Below are positions 46,349-54,985 of a stretch of 64,000 nt of DNA, piece after piece. Location: NCBI RefSeq assembly GCF_025717535.1, contig NZ_JAJIRO010000005.1, positions 496,001 to 560,000 of the forward strand, in the 5' to 3' direction. Position 1 is the stretch's first letter, and every line of letters begins with the position of its first letter. Made by a program: the position numbers and the translations under genes. Source of the stretch: Paucibacter sp. Y2R2-4. GTDB lineage: Bacteria; Pseudomonadota; Gammaproteobacteria; Burkholderiales; Burkholderiaceae_C. Under the pieces are notes generated by a model. That model saw nothing but the letters and a program-made list of their open reading frames with translations. It had not been told where the DNA came from and did not search any database.

Positions 46349-46825
46349 TCAGCCCTTGACCCGCAAGTTGTAGCTGAGAAAGACGCGGTCTTGCACCCAG
46401 CCGAGTGACTCGTACAGGGCCTGGGCCGCAAGGTTGTCGCGCGCGGTGGTCAGGTCCATGCGGGCATAACCCTCTCGCGCAGCGTGTTCGTGAGCGGCTT
46501 GCAACAAGGCCCGTCCCGCGCCGCAGCGGCGAGCTTGGGGGCTAACAAAAAAGTCGTACAGCGTGTAAATCGGCTGAGCCTCCACCGAGCAAAAACTGGG
46601 GTACAGCTGGCAAAAGCCCAGCAGAACGCCCGCTGAGTCGCTTGCCACGAGGATGACAGATTCCTGCTGACTCAGGCGTGCGTGGATGAAACGCTGGGCA
46701 CCCGCCAAGTCTGGCGCTTGCTCATAGAACTGCCGATAGGCGTCAAACAAAGGGGCGATGGCGGTGCTGTCCGAGAGCTGAGCGCGGCGAATCAGGACTG
46801 GGCTGGAGGAAGAGGGTGTGGTCAT
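46349..46825 (-). CDS. GNAT-family N-acetyltransferase
   Basis: A 158-residue cytoplasmic protein with GNAT motifs: LFDAYRQFYEQAPD (substrate side), TLYDFFVSPQARRCGAGRALLQAA (acetyl-CoA site, R/QxxGxG/A) and LTTARDNLAAQALYESLGWV (motif B). The ATG at 46825 starts 11 nt after the PaiB-like stop on the same strand; a TTG at 46840 would overlap. The pairing recalls the Bacillus subtilis paiAB locus (spermidine/spermine acetyltransferase plus PaiB), but the acceptor here is unknown. Confidence 0.85.
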   Translation of the reverse strand: MTTPSSSSPVLIRRAQLSDSTAIAPLFDAYRQFYEQAPDLAGAQRFIHARLSQQESVILVASDSAGVLLGFCQLYPSFCSVEAQPIYTLYDFFVSPQARRCGAGRALLQAAHEHAAREGYARMDLTTARDNLAAQALYESLGWVQDRVFLSYNLRVKG

Positions 46826-46836
46826 ATCAAGCGGGA

Positions 46837-47472
46837 TCAAGGAATGCGGGATTGAACCAAGTCGGCCAAGGCTTGTGAGTTGGCGTCTGGCTGAGCGCTC
46901 AAGCCTGCGACGGTTCCATGCCGGTCTGCCAGTGCTTCATCTTGGCTGAGCTTCCATTTTCCGATCAGGCTGTCGAGGGGAATCTCGATACCGACCACGG
47001 CGCGGGCCAAGCGTTTGATGTAGTCGGCGGGAGCGTCCGAGACCTTCCAGGGTGACACCTGCCCCGCTTCTTGCTGCTCACTCAGGTCTGAAATGGCCTT
47101 GAAAATCCAGGCTGGGTCTTGATGCACCTGGGCAATGCCGCGAGCATGCACCAGCACGTAGTTCCAGGTCGGCACCACCTGTCCGCTGCTCGAGTGCGTT
47201 GGGTACCAGTTCGGTGTGATGTAGGACTGCGGACCCTGAAAGATCACCAGCGATTCTTGGCCGGCGATCAATTCGCGCCAAATCGGATTCGCTCGTGCGA
47301 CATGGGCTCGCAAGCAGCCATATGGGCCGCGCGAGCGGTCAATCAGGAAGGGAATGTGGTTGGCCGTGAGTCCCGCAGAACCCAGCGTGACCCAGGCGCC
47401 CAGCGGATGCGTAGCGATCATTTCTTGCAGGGTCGTCAGTTCAGTTTCAGCGTTATAGGGCGGGATATACAT
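46837..47472 (-). CDS. PaiB-family FMN-binding split-barrel protein
   Basis: A 211-residue protein with the PaiB signatures MYIPPYNAE, IPFLIDRSRGPYGCLRAHVARANP, IFQGPQSYITPNWY and VPTWNYVLVHARG. It ends in WKLSQDEALADRHGTVAGL, also typical. PaiB is a negative regulator of sporulation and protease genes in Bacillus; in proteobacteria it is usually a flavin-binding protein of unknown role. It lies between a PNPOx-like gene and a GNAT gene. Confidence 0.9.
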   Translation of the reverse strand: MYIPPYNAETELTTLQEMIATHPLGAWVTLGSAGLTANHIPFLIDRSRGPYGCLRAHVARANPIWRELIAGQESLVIFQGPQSYITPNWYPTHSSSGQVVPTWNYVLVHARGIAQVHQDPAWIFKAISDLSEQQEAGQVSPWKVSDAPADYIKRLARAVVGIEIPLDSLIGKWKLSQDEALADRHGTVAGLSAQPDANSQALADLVQSRIP

Positions 47473-47525
47473 GAGGGGGCCTCAGTTGAAAGGTCAAGGG
47501 TGTCTGCAGCGACTATCAGCTGGGC

Positions 47526-48287
47526 TTAGTCCGCACATTGGCTATGCCATTGACGCACATAAGTGGGCTCGGGCACGGCATTGTCCAGGGCCGCGATTGC
47601 AGCCCCTTGTACCGTCTGCAAAGGCAGTACGCCGGCCCAGACTGCAAGGCACAGGTCTTGCACATCGTCTTGCGGCGGTCCGCTGCGGACCTTGCAGGCG
47701 GCCTCGTCCAGGGAGATTCGCAGCACGGTGGTTGCGGCAATTTCTTTCGCGTTGCCAGGCCGCGCTTCGTGCTCTCGTCCGGGGGCGATTTTGTGCATGA
47801 AGGCGTCCAAGCTGGCGCGTTTCTCATCCGGCCTGTCGATCGCTACAAATTGACCGTAAATCACACAGGAACGGTAGTTCATCGAGTGATTGAAGGCCGA
47901 GCGAGCCAGCACCAAGCCGTCGAGATGGGTGATGGCCACGCAAACCTGTGCACCTTGCTGCAAGTGTTTGACCATACGGCTGCCATTGGAGCCATGGATG
48001 TAGAGCGCCTCGCCCTCTCTCCAGCAAGCTGTGGGGATGCAATGGCTGCCTTGTTCATCGGCAAAAGCGATGTGGCAGAGAAAAGCCGCATCAACGATGG
48101 CATACAGGGTCTCGCGCTCATAGCGAGCGTTTTCGGCAACGCGTCGCACGCGGCTGCGGGCGCTGGGAGCACTCGGGATGCTTGGGGCACTTGGATCACG
48201 CGTCACAGCAGAGGCAGCAGAGACAGCGGGGGCAGCAGAGGCGGGAGGGGCAGCAGAGCCGGAGCCGTCGGGCAGGATGGATGTCAT
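47526..48287 (-). CDS. Pyridoxamine-5'-phosphate-oxidase-like (FMN-binding) protein
   Basis: A split-barrel flavin-type protein (253 residues from the ATG at 48287). An Ala/Ser/Pro-rich low-complexity N-terminus (~10-45) precedes the core, with AFLCHIAFADEQGSHCIPTACWREGEALYIHGSNGSRM, VCVAITHLDGLVLARSAFNHSMNYRS and a C-terminal domain. It is of the type often called nitroimidazole-resistance-like. An ATG at 48344 would add 19 residues and lies closer to the divergent promoter; neither has a clear ribosome-binding site. It is divergent from a MocR regulator, a classic arrangement. Confidence 0.83.
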   Translation of the reverse strand: MTSILPDGSGSAAPPASAAPAVSAASAVTRDPSAPSIPSAPSARSRVRRVAENARYERETLYAIVDAAFLCHIAFADEQGSHCIPTACWREGEALYIHGSNGSRMVKHLQQGAQVCVAITHLDGLVLARSAFNHSMNYRSCVIYGQFVAIDRPDEKRASLDAFMHKIAPGREHEARPGNAKEIAATTVLRISLDEAACKVRSGPPQDDVQDLCLAVWAGVLPLQTVQGAAIAALDNAVPEPTYVRQWHSQCAD

Positions 48288-48373
48288 TTTGGAATCGAGG
48301 ATGAGGCAAGCGGAGCTGTCGGTCGATGTTTTTTGCACATGCATGTTTGGCAGGCCGCAATGTAATCAAGCGG

Positions 48374-48417
48374 TGGTTCCTGGAATAGGTCCAGAGGGCG
48401 GATATTTTTTAGAACCA
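48374..48417. promoter_or_regulatory. Inverted repeat in the PNPOx-like / MocR divergent region (candidate operator)
   Basis: TGGTTCC (48374-48380) and AGAACCA (48411-48417) are near-perfect inverted copies, six of seven positions, 30 bp apart. They lie just before the MocR start, and TAGAAT (48418-48423) could be its -10 box. MocR regulators often bind paired sites in such regions; binding here is inference. Confidence 0.4.
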
Positions 48418-48428
48418 TAGAATCTGAT

Positions 48429-50021
48429 ATGGACTACGCTTTATTGATCAGCCGCCATGCCGAACGCGGTGGCCATGCCTCTTGGTCGCGTCAGCGCCTG
48501 CTGCATGAAGCCTTGCGCGACGCGATCCGCAATGGCGACTTGGCGCCGGGCTTTCGCTTGCTGGCCAGCCGAGCCCTGGCGGCCGAACTGGGCTGGGCCC
48601 GCAATACGGTGATCTACGCCTATGAGCAATTGGCCAGCGAAGGCTGGGTCAGTGCCGGTCAGCGTGGCACCGTGGTCCTGGCCCGACCCCTGGCCGCGGG
48701 ACTACGGTCGTCCAAGTCTCGCGAGGTGGGCGTGGCAACCGTCATTCGATCGACGCAGCCGCCGGAGGCGTCAGTTGGCCGACCCTTGAGTTTGTCGCAG
48801 CGCACCGCCAGCCTGGCTTGCTTGCCGGTGGCTTCAGATCTTGCGGCTGGCTTTGCGCCAGGCGTGCCGGCTTTGGACGCCTTCCCTTTGGCCTTGTGGC
48901 AGCGCTTGATGGCCAGGGCCTGGCGTTCGCTGGCCGGCAGGCAACTCAATTACGGCCCGCCCGCCGGGGAGGCTGCTCTACGCCAAGCCATTGCCGCGCA
49001 TTTGCGTGCATCTCGTGCCCTGCGTTGTAGCGCTGAGCAGGTTTTCATTACCGATGGCACGCAGGCCAGCCTGGATCTGTGTGGGCGGGCCTTTGCAGAC
49101 GCAGGCGACAGGGTTTGGATCGAAAGCCCGGGCTATGGCGGCGCCTTGACTGCTTTTCGCGGCGCGCAACTCCGGCCGGTCGGCATTGCTGTGGATGCCC
49201 AGGGCTTGGCGCCGCGCCCGCAAGACTGGCGCCAGCAGCGCCCCAAGCTGATCTATGTCACGCCTTCGCACCAATACCCCAGCGGCGCGGTGATGGGCCT
49301 GGAGCGCCGATTGGCGCTGATCGCTCAAGCGCGCCAGACGGGGGCGCTCATCATTGAGGACGATTACGACAGCGAGTTTCGTTACGACGGCCCACCGCTG
49401 GCCGCTATGCAAGGCCTGGGGCCGGACCTGAAGCCTGAAGTCCTTCGTAAGCTCGAATTTGGAGGGAGCGAAGTGGAGACGATCAGCGATACCCCAGTGA
49501 TCTACCTGGGCACCTTCAGCAAGACGCTATTTCCTGGTTTGCGTATCGCCTTCATGGTGGTGCCGGCGCCGCTGGTCAGTCCTTTGCACAAGTTGCTGGC
49601 GCGTTCCGCACCGCGCGGCCGAGCGGCAGACCAATTGGCGCTTGCGGAGTTTTTGAGCGAAGGGCATTTCGGCTTGCACCTGCGTCGCATGCGCAGGCTC
49701 TATCGCGAGCGACGCGACGCTTTGGTGCAGGCTTTGCAGGCCCAACTGGGCGATGTGGCGACGGTTCAGGGCGCTTCAGCGGGCATGCATTTGGCGCTGT
49801 GCTTCAGGCCCGAGTTGGGGCTTGACGATCAAGCCATGAGCGCTCAGGCCCTGCAGCAAGGCATCGTGGCACCGGCCTTGAGCCAGCATCTGACCGGCCG
49901 ACGTGGGGGCGGCTGGTCAGGCTTGATGCTGGGTTATGCCCAGGTGCCGCAGGCACAGATCGAGCCGCTGGTGCGGCGCTTGGCGCTATTGTTGAGAACG
50001 GCTTTGAGGCGCGTATCTTGA
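48429..50021 (+). CDS. MocR/PdxR-family transcriptional regulator (GntR HTH + aminotransferase domain)
   Basis: A 530-residue chimeric regulator. It has an N-terminal GntR winged helix (GDLAPGFRLLASRALAAELGWARNTVIYAYEQLASEGWV), a linker rich in Ser/Arg, and a fold-type I aminotransferase-like domain. That domain has PLP site residues NYGPPAGEAALR, IEDDYDSEF and the PLP lysine in LGTFSKTLFPGLRI. Such proteins sense PLP or a PLP-derived ligand and control neighbouring genes. Divergent from the PNPOx-like gene, so that gene, PaiB and GNAT are likely targets. Confidence 0.9.
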   Translation: MDYALLISRHAERGGHASWSRQRLLHEALRDAIRNGDLAPGFRLLASRALAAELGWARNTVIYAYEQLASEGWVSAGQRGTVVLARPLAAGLRSSKSREVGVATVIRSTQPPEASVGRPLSLSQRTASLACLPVASDLAAGFAPGVPALDAFPLALWQRLMARAWRSLAGRQLNYGPPAGEAALRQAIAAHLRASRALRCSAEQVFITDGTQASLDLCGRAFADAGDRVWIESPGYGGALTAFRGAQLRPVGIAVDAQGLAPRPQDWRQQRPKLIYVTPSHQYPSGAVMGLERRLALIAQARQTGALIIEDDYDSEFRYDGPPLAAMQGLGPDLKPEVLRKLEFGGSEVETISDTPVIYLGTFSKTLFPGLRIAFMVVPAPLVSPLHKLLARSAPRGRAADQLALAEFLSEGHFGLHLRRMRRLYRERRDALVQALQAQLGDVATVQGASAGMHLALCFRPELGLDDQAMSAQALQQGIVAPALSQHLTGRRGGGWSGLMLGYAQVPQAQIEPLVRRLALLLRTALRRVS

Positions 50022-50048
50022 AGCCTGGGCCCGACTCCAACGAGCGCG

Positions 50049-51350
50049 TCAGCGCACCATGCTGACGGGCTTCACTTTGGGGAAGAAGATCAACCAGTCC
50101 CAGTTGCGCCCCAGTTGCCCAGCGCGCATCGCCGTCTCCACGGCCTGGTGTTGATAGTCGAACGCGTATTGCGGCAGTTGCAGCGGGTGCTTGGCTTGCA
50201 GCAGCAGCGGCTGCGTAGGCTTGTTTGACATCAGCTCAGCCTCCAGGCTGCCCGGTGTTAGGGGTGGCAGGGGTTGCGCCTGCATCGTCCCGAAGTCCAG
50301 GATCTGGCCCTCAGCCGCGCTGAAGTGGATCACTTGGTAGCGCTCGCCCCAGTGCCGGTGCATCACCTCGCCGGCTTGCAAATGTGCCGGACTGCGCTGG
50401 AAGCCGCGCGCCAGGTGGACGATATGGGCCCAGATGACGGTCTTGCGGCCTTGGAACATTTGGTCCGTCTGCCAAATGCTGTTGGCGCCCATGGCGTTGT
50501 CGCGCTGATAGTCGGCATCGCCACTCCAAGAGCTGCGCGCCTGGGACTCCAAACTCAGCACGACACGGCACCACCAGGCGGGGCTGTCCACGCCAACTTG
50601 GGCGTCGGGCGCCTTGCACAAGGCCTCACGCTGGGCTTGAGTGTGCGCAAAGAACGCGCTTTGTGCGCCTGCCGGTGGGGCTTGCCTCTGCATGGCCAAG
50701 AGTGCCGCGCTCAGGCCACTCATTTGCTGCCAAGCTTCGCCTTGGGCCAAGTCGCCGGCGCCCGCCTTGCGCAAGGCAGCTTGCAGGCCGGGCAGCAGCG
50801 TTTTGCCGCTCAGCTCGCCGGTGTGCTGGCTGTCGGTGCCGGCCAGCAGCAAGGGATGGGCCGAGCTTTGCGTTTGGTCCACGTACTGCAGCAGGCGCCG
50901 GCCTTCGGCACTTTTGGCGTACATGAAAAAGACATTGCCGGGTGCCAGATCATCGAGCTTTTCGCCGCGCGCCAAGGCCTGGCTGATGCGGCCCAGGTCG
51001 TAGAAGCCGCTTTCCAGTTGCAACACTTCAAAGCCGAGCTTTTCATGCAGATAGCGCAGCAGGCGCAGCTTGTAGCTGAACTCTTCATGGGCCCCATGGG
51101 TCTGCTCGGCCAAACCCAGCACTTGGACACCGGCCAAGGCCTGCCCCAGGGGAGCTAGATCGCTGTAGTCCTCAGACTGTGAATCGGCTTTCAGCGGCCA
51201 GACTTGGTAGCTTGCTGCGGCATCAGAAACGAGCGGCGATTTGGAACTGGCCAGATCCTGTGCCTGAAGCGAACTGGCGGCCATCGTCAGGCCAAGGGAC
51301 AGAAGGAAAGTGACGCTGAATCGATGGTGGCGAGCAGGGCCTTGTCTCAT
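50049..51350 (-). CDS. Exported erythromycin-esterase-like protein
   Basis: A 433-residue protein with a signal peptide (FSVTFLLSLGLTMAASSLQAQ). Its domain keeps the core residues of the Ere family: GLAEQTHGAHEEF (Glu and His where Ere has GEATHG), QLESGFYDLGRI, LLAGTDSQH and IWAHIVHLARG (second His). The family also contains many proteins of unrelated or unknown activity, and macrolide hydrolysis is not shown here. It is convergent with the MocR gene. A periplasmic location differs from the cytoplasmic EreA/EreB enzymes. Confidence 0.82.
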   Translation of the reverse strand: MRQGPARHHRFSVTFLLSLGLTMAASSLQAQDLASSKSPLVSDAAASYQVWPLKADSQSEDYSDLAPLGQALAGVQVLGLAEQTHGAHEEFSYKLRLLRYLHEKLGFEVLQLESGFYDLGRISQALARGEKLDDLAPGNVFFMYAKSAEGRRLLQYVDQTQSSAHPLLLAGTDSQHTGELSGKTLLPGLQAALRKAGAGDLAQGEAWQQMSGLSAALLAMQRQAPPAGAQSAFFAHTQAQREALCKAPDAQVGVDSPAWWCRVVLSLESQARSSWSGDADYQRDNAMGANSIWQTDQMFQGRKTVIWAHIVHLARGFQRSPAHLQAGEVMHRHWGERYQVIHFSAAEGQILDFGTMQAQPLPPLTPGSLEAELMSNKPTQPLLLQAKHPLQLPQYAFDYQHQAVETAMRAGQLGRNWDWLIFFPKVKPVSMVR

Positions 51351-51440
51351 GGGGTAAATCCAGTTAAATACCAGTGCGCATGCTAAACGCCCTGGATGCC
51401 GCAGGCATAGGTCATGCCTACAGGCTCCACGGCGGGACGA

Positions 51441-51476
51441 AAAAAAGCCGCCCCAGCAATGCCGGGCGGCTTTTCA
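51441..51476 (-). terminator. Intrinsic terminator of acnB
   Basis: AAAAGCCGCCC (51443-51453) pairs with GGGCGGCTTTT (51464-51474). Leftward, the stem is followed by TTTTTTT, ~80 nt beyond the acnB stop codon. Confidence 0.88.
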
Positions 51477-51553
51477 GTGTCAAGAGCCAGCCCCGCCTTG
51501 GGGCTTGGTCTTCAAAGACACAAGCTAGGCCTCACAGAGGCCAAGGCCTAGAC

Positions 51554-54157
51554 TCAGGCGCAGCTGGTGCTGCTGACGCCCTTGGCGGCCTCTGCGTACT
51601 CTTCAATTTGGTTGAAGTTCATGTACTTGTAGATGGCGGCGCCGTCTTTGTTCACCACGCCCATGGCTTCGTGATACTCGGCCACGGTGGGGATCTTGCC
51701 CAGCTTCGATGCGATCGCGGCCAGCTCGGCCGAGGCCAGGAACACATTGGTGTTCTTGCCCAGGCGGTTCGGGAAGTTGCGGGTCGAGGTGGAGACCACG
51801 GTCGCGCCTTCACGCACCTGCGCCTGGTTGCCCATGCACAGCGAACAGCCCGGCATTTCGGTGCGCGCACCGGCGGTGCCAAAGGCGGCGTAATGGCCTT
51901 CCTTGATCAGCTCGCTCTGGTCCATCTTGGTCGGTGGGGCCACCCACAGCTTGACGGGGATGTCGCGCTGGCCGCCCAGCAGTTTGGCTGCGGCACGGAA
52001 GTGGCCGATATTGGTCATGCAAGAACCGATGAAGGCTTCATCGATCTTGGTGCCGGCCACTTCCGACAGGGTCTTGGCATCGTCCGGATCGTTGGGGCAG
52101 CAGAGGATGGGTTCCTTGATGTCGGCCAGATCGATTTCGATGACATGGGCGTATTCGGCGTCCTTGTCGGCTTCCAGCAGATTCGGGTTGGCCAACCAGG
52201 CTTCGACCTTGTCGATGCGGCGCTGCAGCGTGCGAGCGTCAGCGTAGCCATCGGCGATCATGTTCTTCATCAGCACGATATTGCTGGTGAGGTATTCCTT
52301 GATCGGCTCGGGGTTCAGCTTGACGGTGCAACCGGCGGCGCTGCGCTCGGCCGAAGCGTCGCTCAGCTCGAATGCCTGCTCAACCTTCAGGTTAGGCAGA
52401 CCTTCGATTTCCAGGATGCGGCCTGAGAAGGCATTGATCTTGCCGGCCTTGGCCACAGTCAACAGACCGGCCTTGATGGCATACAGCGGGATCGCATGGA
52501 CCAGATCACGCAAGGTGATGCCGGGCTGCATTTCGCCCTTGAAGCGCACCAGCACCGACTCGGGCATGTCCAGCGGCATCACTCCAGTGGCGGCGCCGAA
52601 GGCCACCAAGCCGGAGCCGGCCGGGAAGGAGATGCCGATGGGGAAGCGGGTGTGCGAATCGCCGCCAGTGCCGACGGTGTCGGGCAGCAGCAGGCGGTTC
52701 AGCCAGCTGTGGATCACGCCGTCGCCCGGACGCAGGGATACGCCGCCACGGTTGCTGATGAAGGCGGGCAGTTCGCGGTGCGTCTTCACGTCCACGGGCT
52801 TCGGATAGGCCGCGGTGTGGCAGAAGCTCTGCATCACCAAGTCGGCCGAGAAGCCCAGGCAAGCCAGGTCTTTCAGCTCGTCGCGGGTCATCGGCCCGGT
52901 GGTGTCTTGCGAACCCACGGTGGTCATCTTGGGCTCGCAGTAGGTACCGGGGCGCACGCCTTGGCCTTCAGGCAGACCGACAGCGCGGCCGACCATCTTC
53001 TGGGCCAGTGTGAAGCCGGCCTTGGTGGCCGCAGGAGGCGCGGGCAGGCGGAACTGCGTCGAGGCCGGCAGGCCCAGGAACTCACGGGCTTTGGCGGTCA
53101 GCGAGCGGCCGATGATCAGGTTGATACGGCCGCCGGCGCGCACTTCGTCAAACAGCACATCGCTCTTGAGCTTGAACTCGGTGACGGTGGCGCCGTCTTT
53201 CACGATCTTGCCTTCGTAGGGGAGGATGTCGATGACATCGCCCATCTCCAGCTTGGAGACGTCCACTTCGATCGGCAGCGAGCCCGAGTCTTCTTGGGTA
53301 TTGAAGAAGATGGGGGCGATCTTGCCGCCCAGGGTCACGCCGCCAAAGCGCTTGTTCGGCACAAAGGGGATGTCCTGGCCGGTGGCCCAGATCACGCTGT
53401 TGGTGGCGGACTTGCGTGAAGAGCCGGTGCCGACCACGTCGCCCACATAGGCGACCAGGTGGCCCTTCTTCTTCAGGTCTTCAATGAACTGCATCGGGCC
53501 GCGCTTGCCGTCTTCTTCCGGCTTGAAGGCCGCGCCTTCGCGGGTGTTCTTCAGCATGGCCAGGTAGTGCAGCGGGATGTCCGGGCGGCTCCAGGCGTCA
53601 GGGGCGGGCGAGAGGTCGTCGGTATTGGTTTCGCCGGGCACCTTGAAGACGGTGACGGTGATCTTCTTTTCAACTTCAGGGCGGCTGGTGAACCACTCGG
53701 CATTGGCCCAGCTCTGGATCACGTCCTTGGCGTGGGCGTTGTTGGCCTTGGCCTTTTCGCTGACGTCATGGAAGAAGTCGAACATCAAGAGCGTCTTCTT
53801 CAGCGCGGCGGCGGCGGTGGCGGCCACCTCAGCGTCGTCCAGCAGGTCGATCAGCGGCTTGACGTTGTAGCCGCCCACCATGGTGCCCAGCAACTCGGTG
53901 GCACGGGTCTTGGAAATCAAGGCCACGGCCAGATCACCGTGAGCGACGGCGGCCAGGAAGCTGGCTTTGACCTTGGCGGCGTCATCCACACCCGGAGGCA
54001 CGCGGTGCGTCAGCAGGTCCAGCAGGAATTCACCTTCGCTGGCGGGTGGGTTCTTGATCAGCTCGATCAGTTCGGCCGTCTGCTTGGCATCCAGGGGCAG
54101 GGGCGGAATGCCCAGCGCGGCGCGCTCGGCGGTGTGTTGGCGATAGGCTTGCAACAT
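51554..54157 (-). CDS. acnB: Bifunctional aconitate hydratase 2 / 2-methylisocitrate dehydratase
   Basis: Fe-S TCA-cycle enzyme converting citrate to isocitrate. The 867-residue protein has the AcnB order: N-terminal HEAT-like domain ([22 protein letters not shown]), swivel domain, then the catalytic domains. Cluster ligands are the Cys in [13 protein letters not shown] and the pair in [41 protein letters not shown] and [15 protein letters not shown] are also diagnostic. AGGAG lies 5 nt upstream of the ATG. It heads the leftward side of the TCA cluster. Confidence 0.96.
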   Translation of the reverse strand: MLQAYRQHTAERAALGIPPLPLDAKQTAELIELIKNPPASEGEFLLDLLTHRVPPGVDDAAKVKASFLAAVAHGDLAVALISKTRATELLGTMVGGYNVKPLIDLLDDAEVAATAAAALKKTLLMFDFFHDVSEKAKANNAHAKDVIQSWANAEWFTSRPEVEKKITVTVFKVPGETNTDDLSPAPDAWSRPDIPLHYLAMLKNTREGAAFKPEEDGKRGPMQFIEDLKKKGHLVAYVGDVVGTGSSRKSATNSVIWATGQDIPFVPNKRFGGVTLGGKIAPIFFNTQEDSGSLPIEVDVSKLEMGDVIDILPYEGKIVKDGATVTEFKLKSDVLFDEVRAGGRINLIIGRSLTAKAREFLGLPASTQFRLPAPPAATKAGFTLAQKMVGRAVGLPEGQGVRPGTYCEPKMTTVGSQDTTGPMTRDELKDLACLGFSADLVMQSFCHTAAYPKPVDVKTHRELPAFISNRGGVSLRPGDGVIHSWLNRLLLPDTVGTGGDSHTRFPIGISFPAGSGLVAFGAATGVMPLDMPESVLVRFKGEMQPGITLRDLVHAIPLYAIKAGLLTVAKAGKINAFSGRILEIEGLPNLKVEQAFELSDASAERSAAGCTVKLNPEPIKEYLTSNIVLMKNMIADGYADARTLQRRIDKVEAWLANPNLLEADKDAEYAHVIEIDLADIKEPILCCPNDPDDAKTLSEVAGTKIDEAFIGSCMTNIGHFRAAAKLLGGQRDIPVKLWVAPPTKMDQSELIKEGHYAAFGTAGARTEMPGCSLCMGNQAQVREGATVVSTSTRNFPNRLGKNTNVFLASAELAAIASKLGKIPTVAEYHEAMGVVNKDGAAIYKYMNFNQIEEYAEAAKGVSSTSCA

Positions 54158-54182
54158 GGCTACTCCTGGGGTCTAGGGGGGG

Positions 54183-54590
54183 TCAGAGGGGCTGAGGCAC
54201 GATGAGCTTCAGACCCTTGTAGTAATCGCGAAAAAATCCTTCGTCGCGGGTGATCAGGGCTTGGCACTGCAGCAGGGCATGCGCGCCAATCAAAAAATCG
54301 GCAACCACGCGCTCGCGTTGGCCACCGCGGTCGCGCCAGCGGCGCTGCATATGGCCTGCGCGCACGGCGGCGGCTTCTTGAATCGGTTCAAAGCGGATGC
54401 CGAATTCGTTCAGGGCATCCATGATGGTCTCACGCGTGTCGAGCAGGGCTTGCACTTCGGCCACCACCGCTTCGCTGATGACCACTTCACCTGCGCTCAA
54501 GGCTTGCGCCAAGGCCAAGGATGAGGCCTCGCCATGTTCGGCGTCGCCGGTGAGCACGTCAATCAGGACGGAAGAGTCCACAGCAATCAT
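54183..54590 (-). CDS. vapC: PIN-domain ribonuclease toxin (VapC-type)
   Basis: A 135-residue protein with PIN acidic residues: Asp5 in IAVDSSVLIDVL, a Glu in ISEAVVAEVQ, an Asp in RVVADFLIGAHA and a final Asp in LITRDEGFF. The fold is thought to cut tRNA or other RNA. Its start overlaps the antitoxin stop by 4 nt, the usual toxin-antitoxin arrangement. It sits downstream of the antitoxin and just upstream of acnB, in what is otherwise a housekeeping block. Confidence 0.9.
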   Translation of the reverse strand: MIAVDSSVLIDVLTGDAEHGEASSLALAQALSAGEVVISEAVVAEVQALLDTRETIMDALNEFGIRFEPIQEAAAVRAGHMQRRWRDRGGQRERVVADFLIGAHALLQCQALITRDEGFFRDYYKGLKLIVPQPL

Positions 54591-54856
54591 GCGTCTTCGC
54601 CTGGAGCCGGTGCGGGGTAGGGGTCGCCTGGGGCGCGGCCGCGTAGGGCGCGCATGGCTTCATTGGTGCTGGTGAAGCCTTCGGCCAGCTTGAATCGTCC
54701 CCGCAGCTTGGCCAGCGCGTCATCGACGTTTTTGCGCAAGATGATGCGGCCGCCGTCGAGTTCGACTTTGAGCGTCGTGCCCTTAGTCAGGCCCAGAGCA
54801 TCACGCACCGCCTTGGGCAGGGTGATCTGGCCGCGCTCAGCAACAGTGGCTTCCAT
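54587..54856 (-). CDS. vapB: AbrB/SpoVT-type antitoxin (VapB-like)
   Basis: An 89-residue swapped-hairpin protein: MEATVAERGQITLPKAVRDALGLTKGTTLKVELDGGRIILRK is the AbrB DNA-binding domain. The C-terminal half (DDALAKLRGRFKLAEGFTSTNEAMRALRG) is the likely toxin-neutralising part. The ATG at 54856 is chosen because the domain begins there; an upstream frame exists but overlaps the operator. An exact inverted repeat precedes it, fitting autoregulation. Confidence 0.88.
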   Translation of the reverse strand: MEATVAERGQITLPKAVRDALGLTKGTTLKVELDGGRIILRKNVDDALAKLRGRFKLAEGFTSTNEAMRALRGRAPGDPYPAPAPGEDA

Positions 54857-54871
54857 GAGGGGACTCCGGCT

Positions 54872-54906
54872 TGCGAAAGTATGTATTGATTTTACGTACT
54901 TTCGCA
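54872..54906. promoter_or_regulatory. Operator of the vapBC-type pair
   Basis: TGCGAAAGTATGTA (54872-54885) and TACGTACTTTCGCA (54893-54906) form a 14-bp inverted repeat with one mismatch and a 7-bp spacer. It ends 16 bp before the antitoxin ATG, where its own promoter should lie. Binding by the antitoxin is inferred from the family's usual autoregulation. Confidence 0.75.
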
Positions 54907-54940
54907 TGCATACCGCAAGGGCAATCCGGCTTGGCGCATG

Positions 54941-54965
54941 AAAAAAGGAGGCCCGTAGCCTCCTT
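54941..54965 (-). terminator. Intrinsic terminator after the periplasmic hypothetical gene
   Basis: AAGGAGGC (54945-54952) pairs with GCCTCCTT (54958-54965). Leftward, the stem runs into TTTTTT. It ends the transcript of the gene at 54986-55606 before the toxin-antitoxin operator. Confidence 0.82.
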
Positions 54966-54985
54966 GTTCGAGTCGCGACAGCGAC

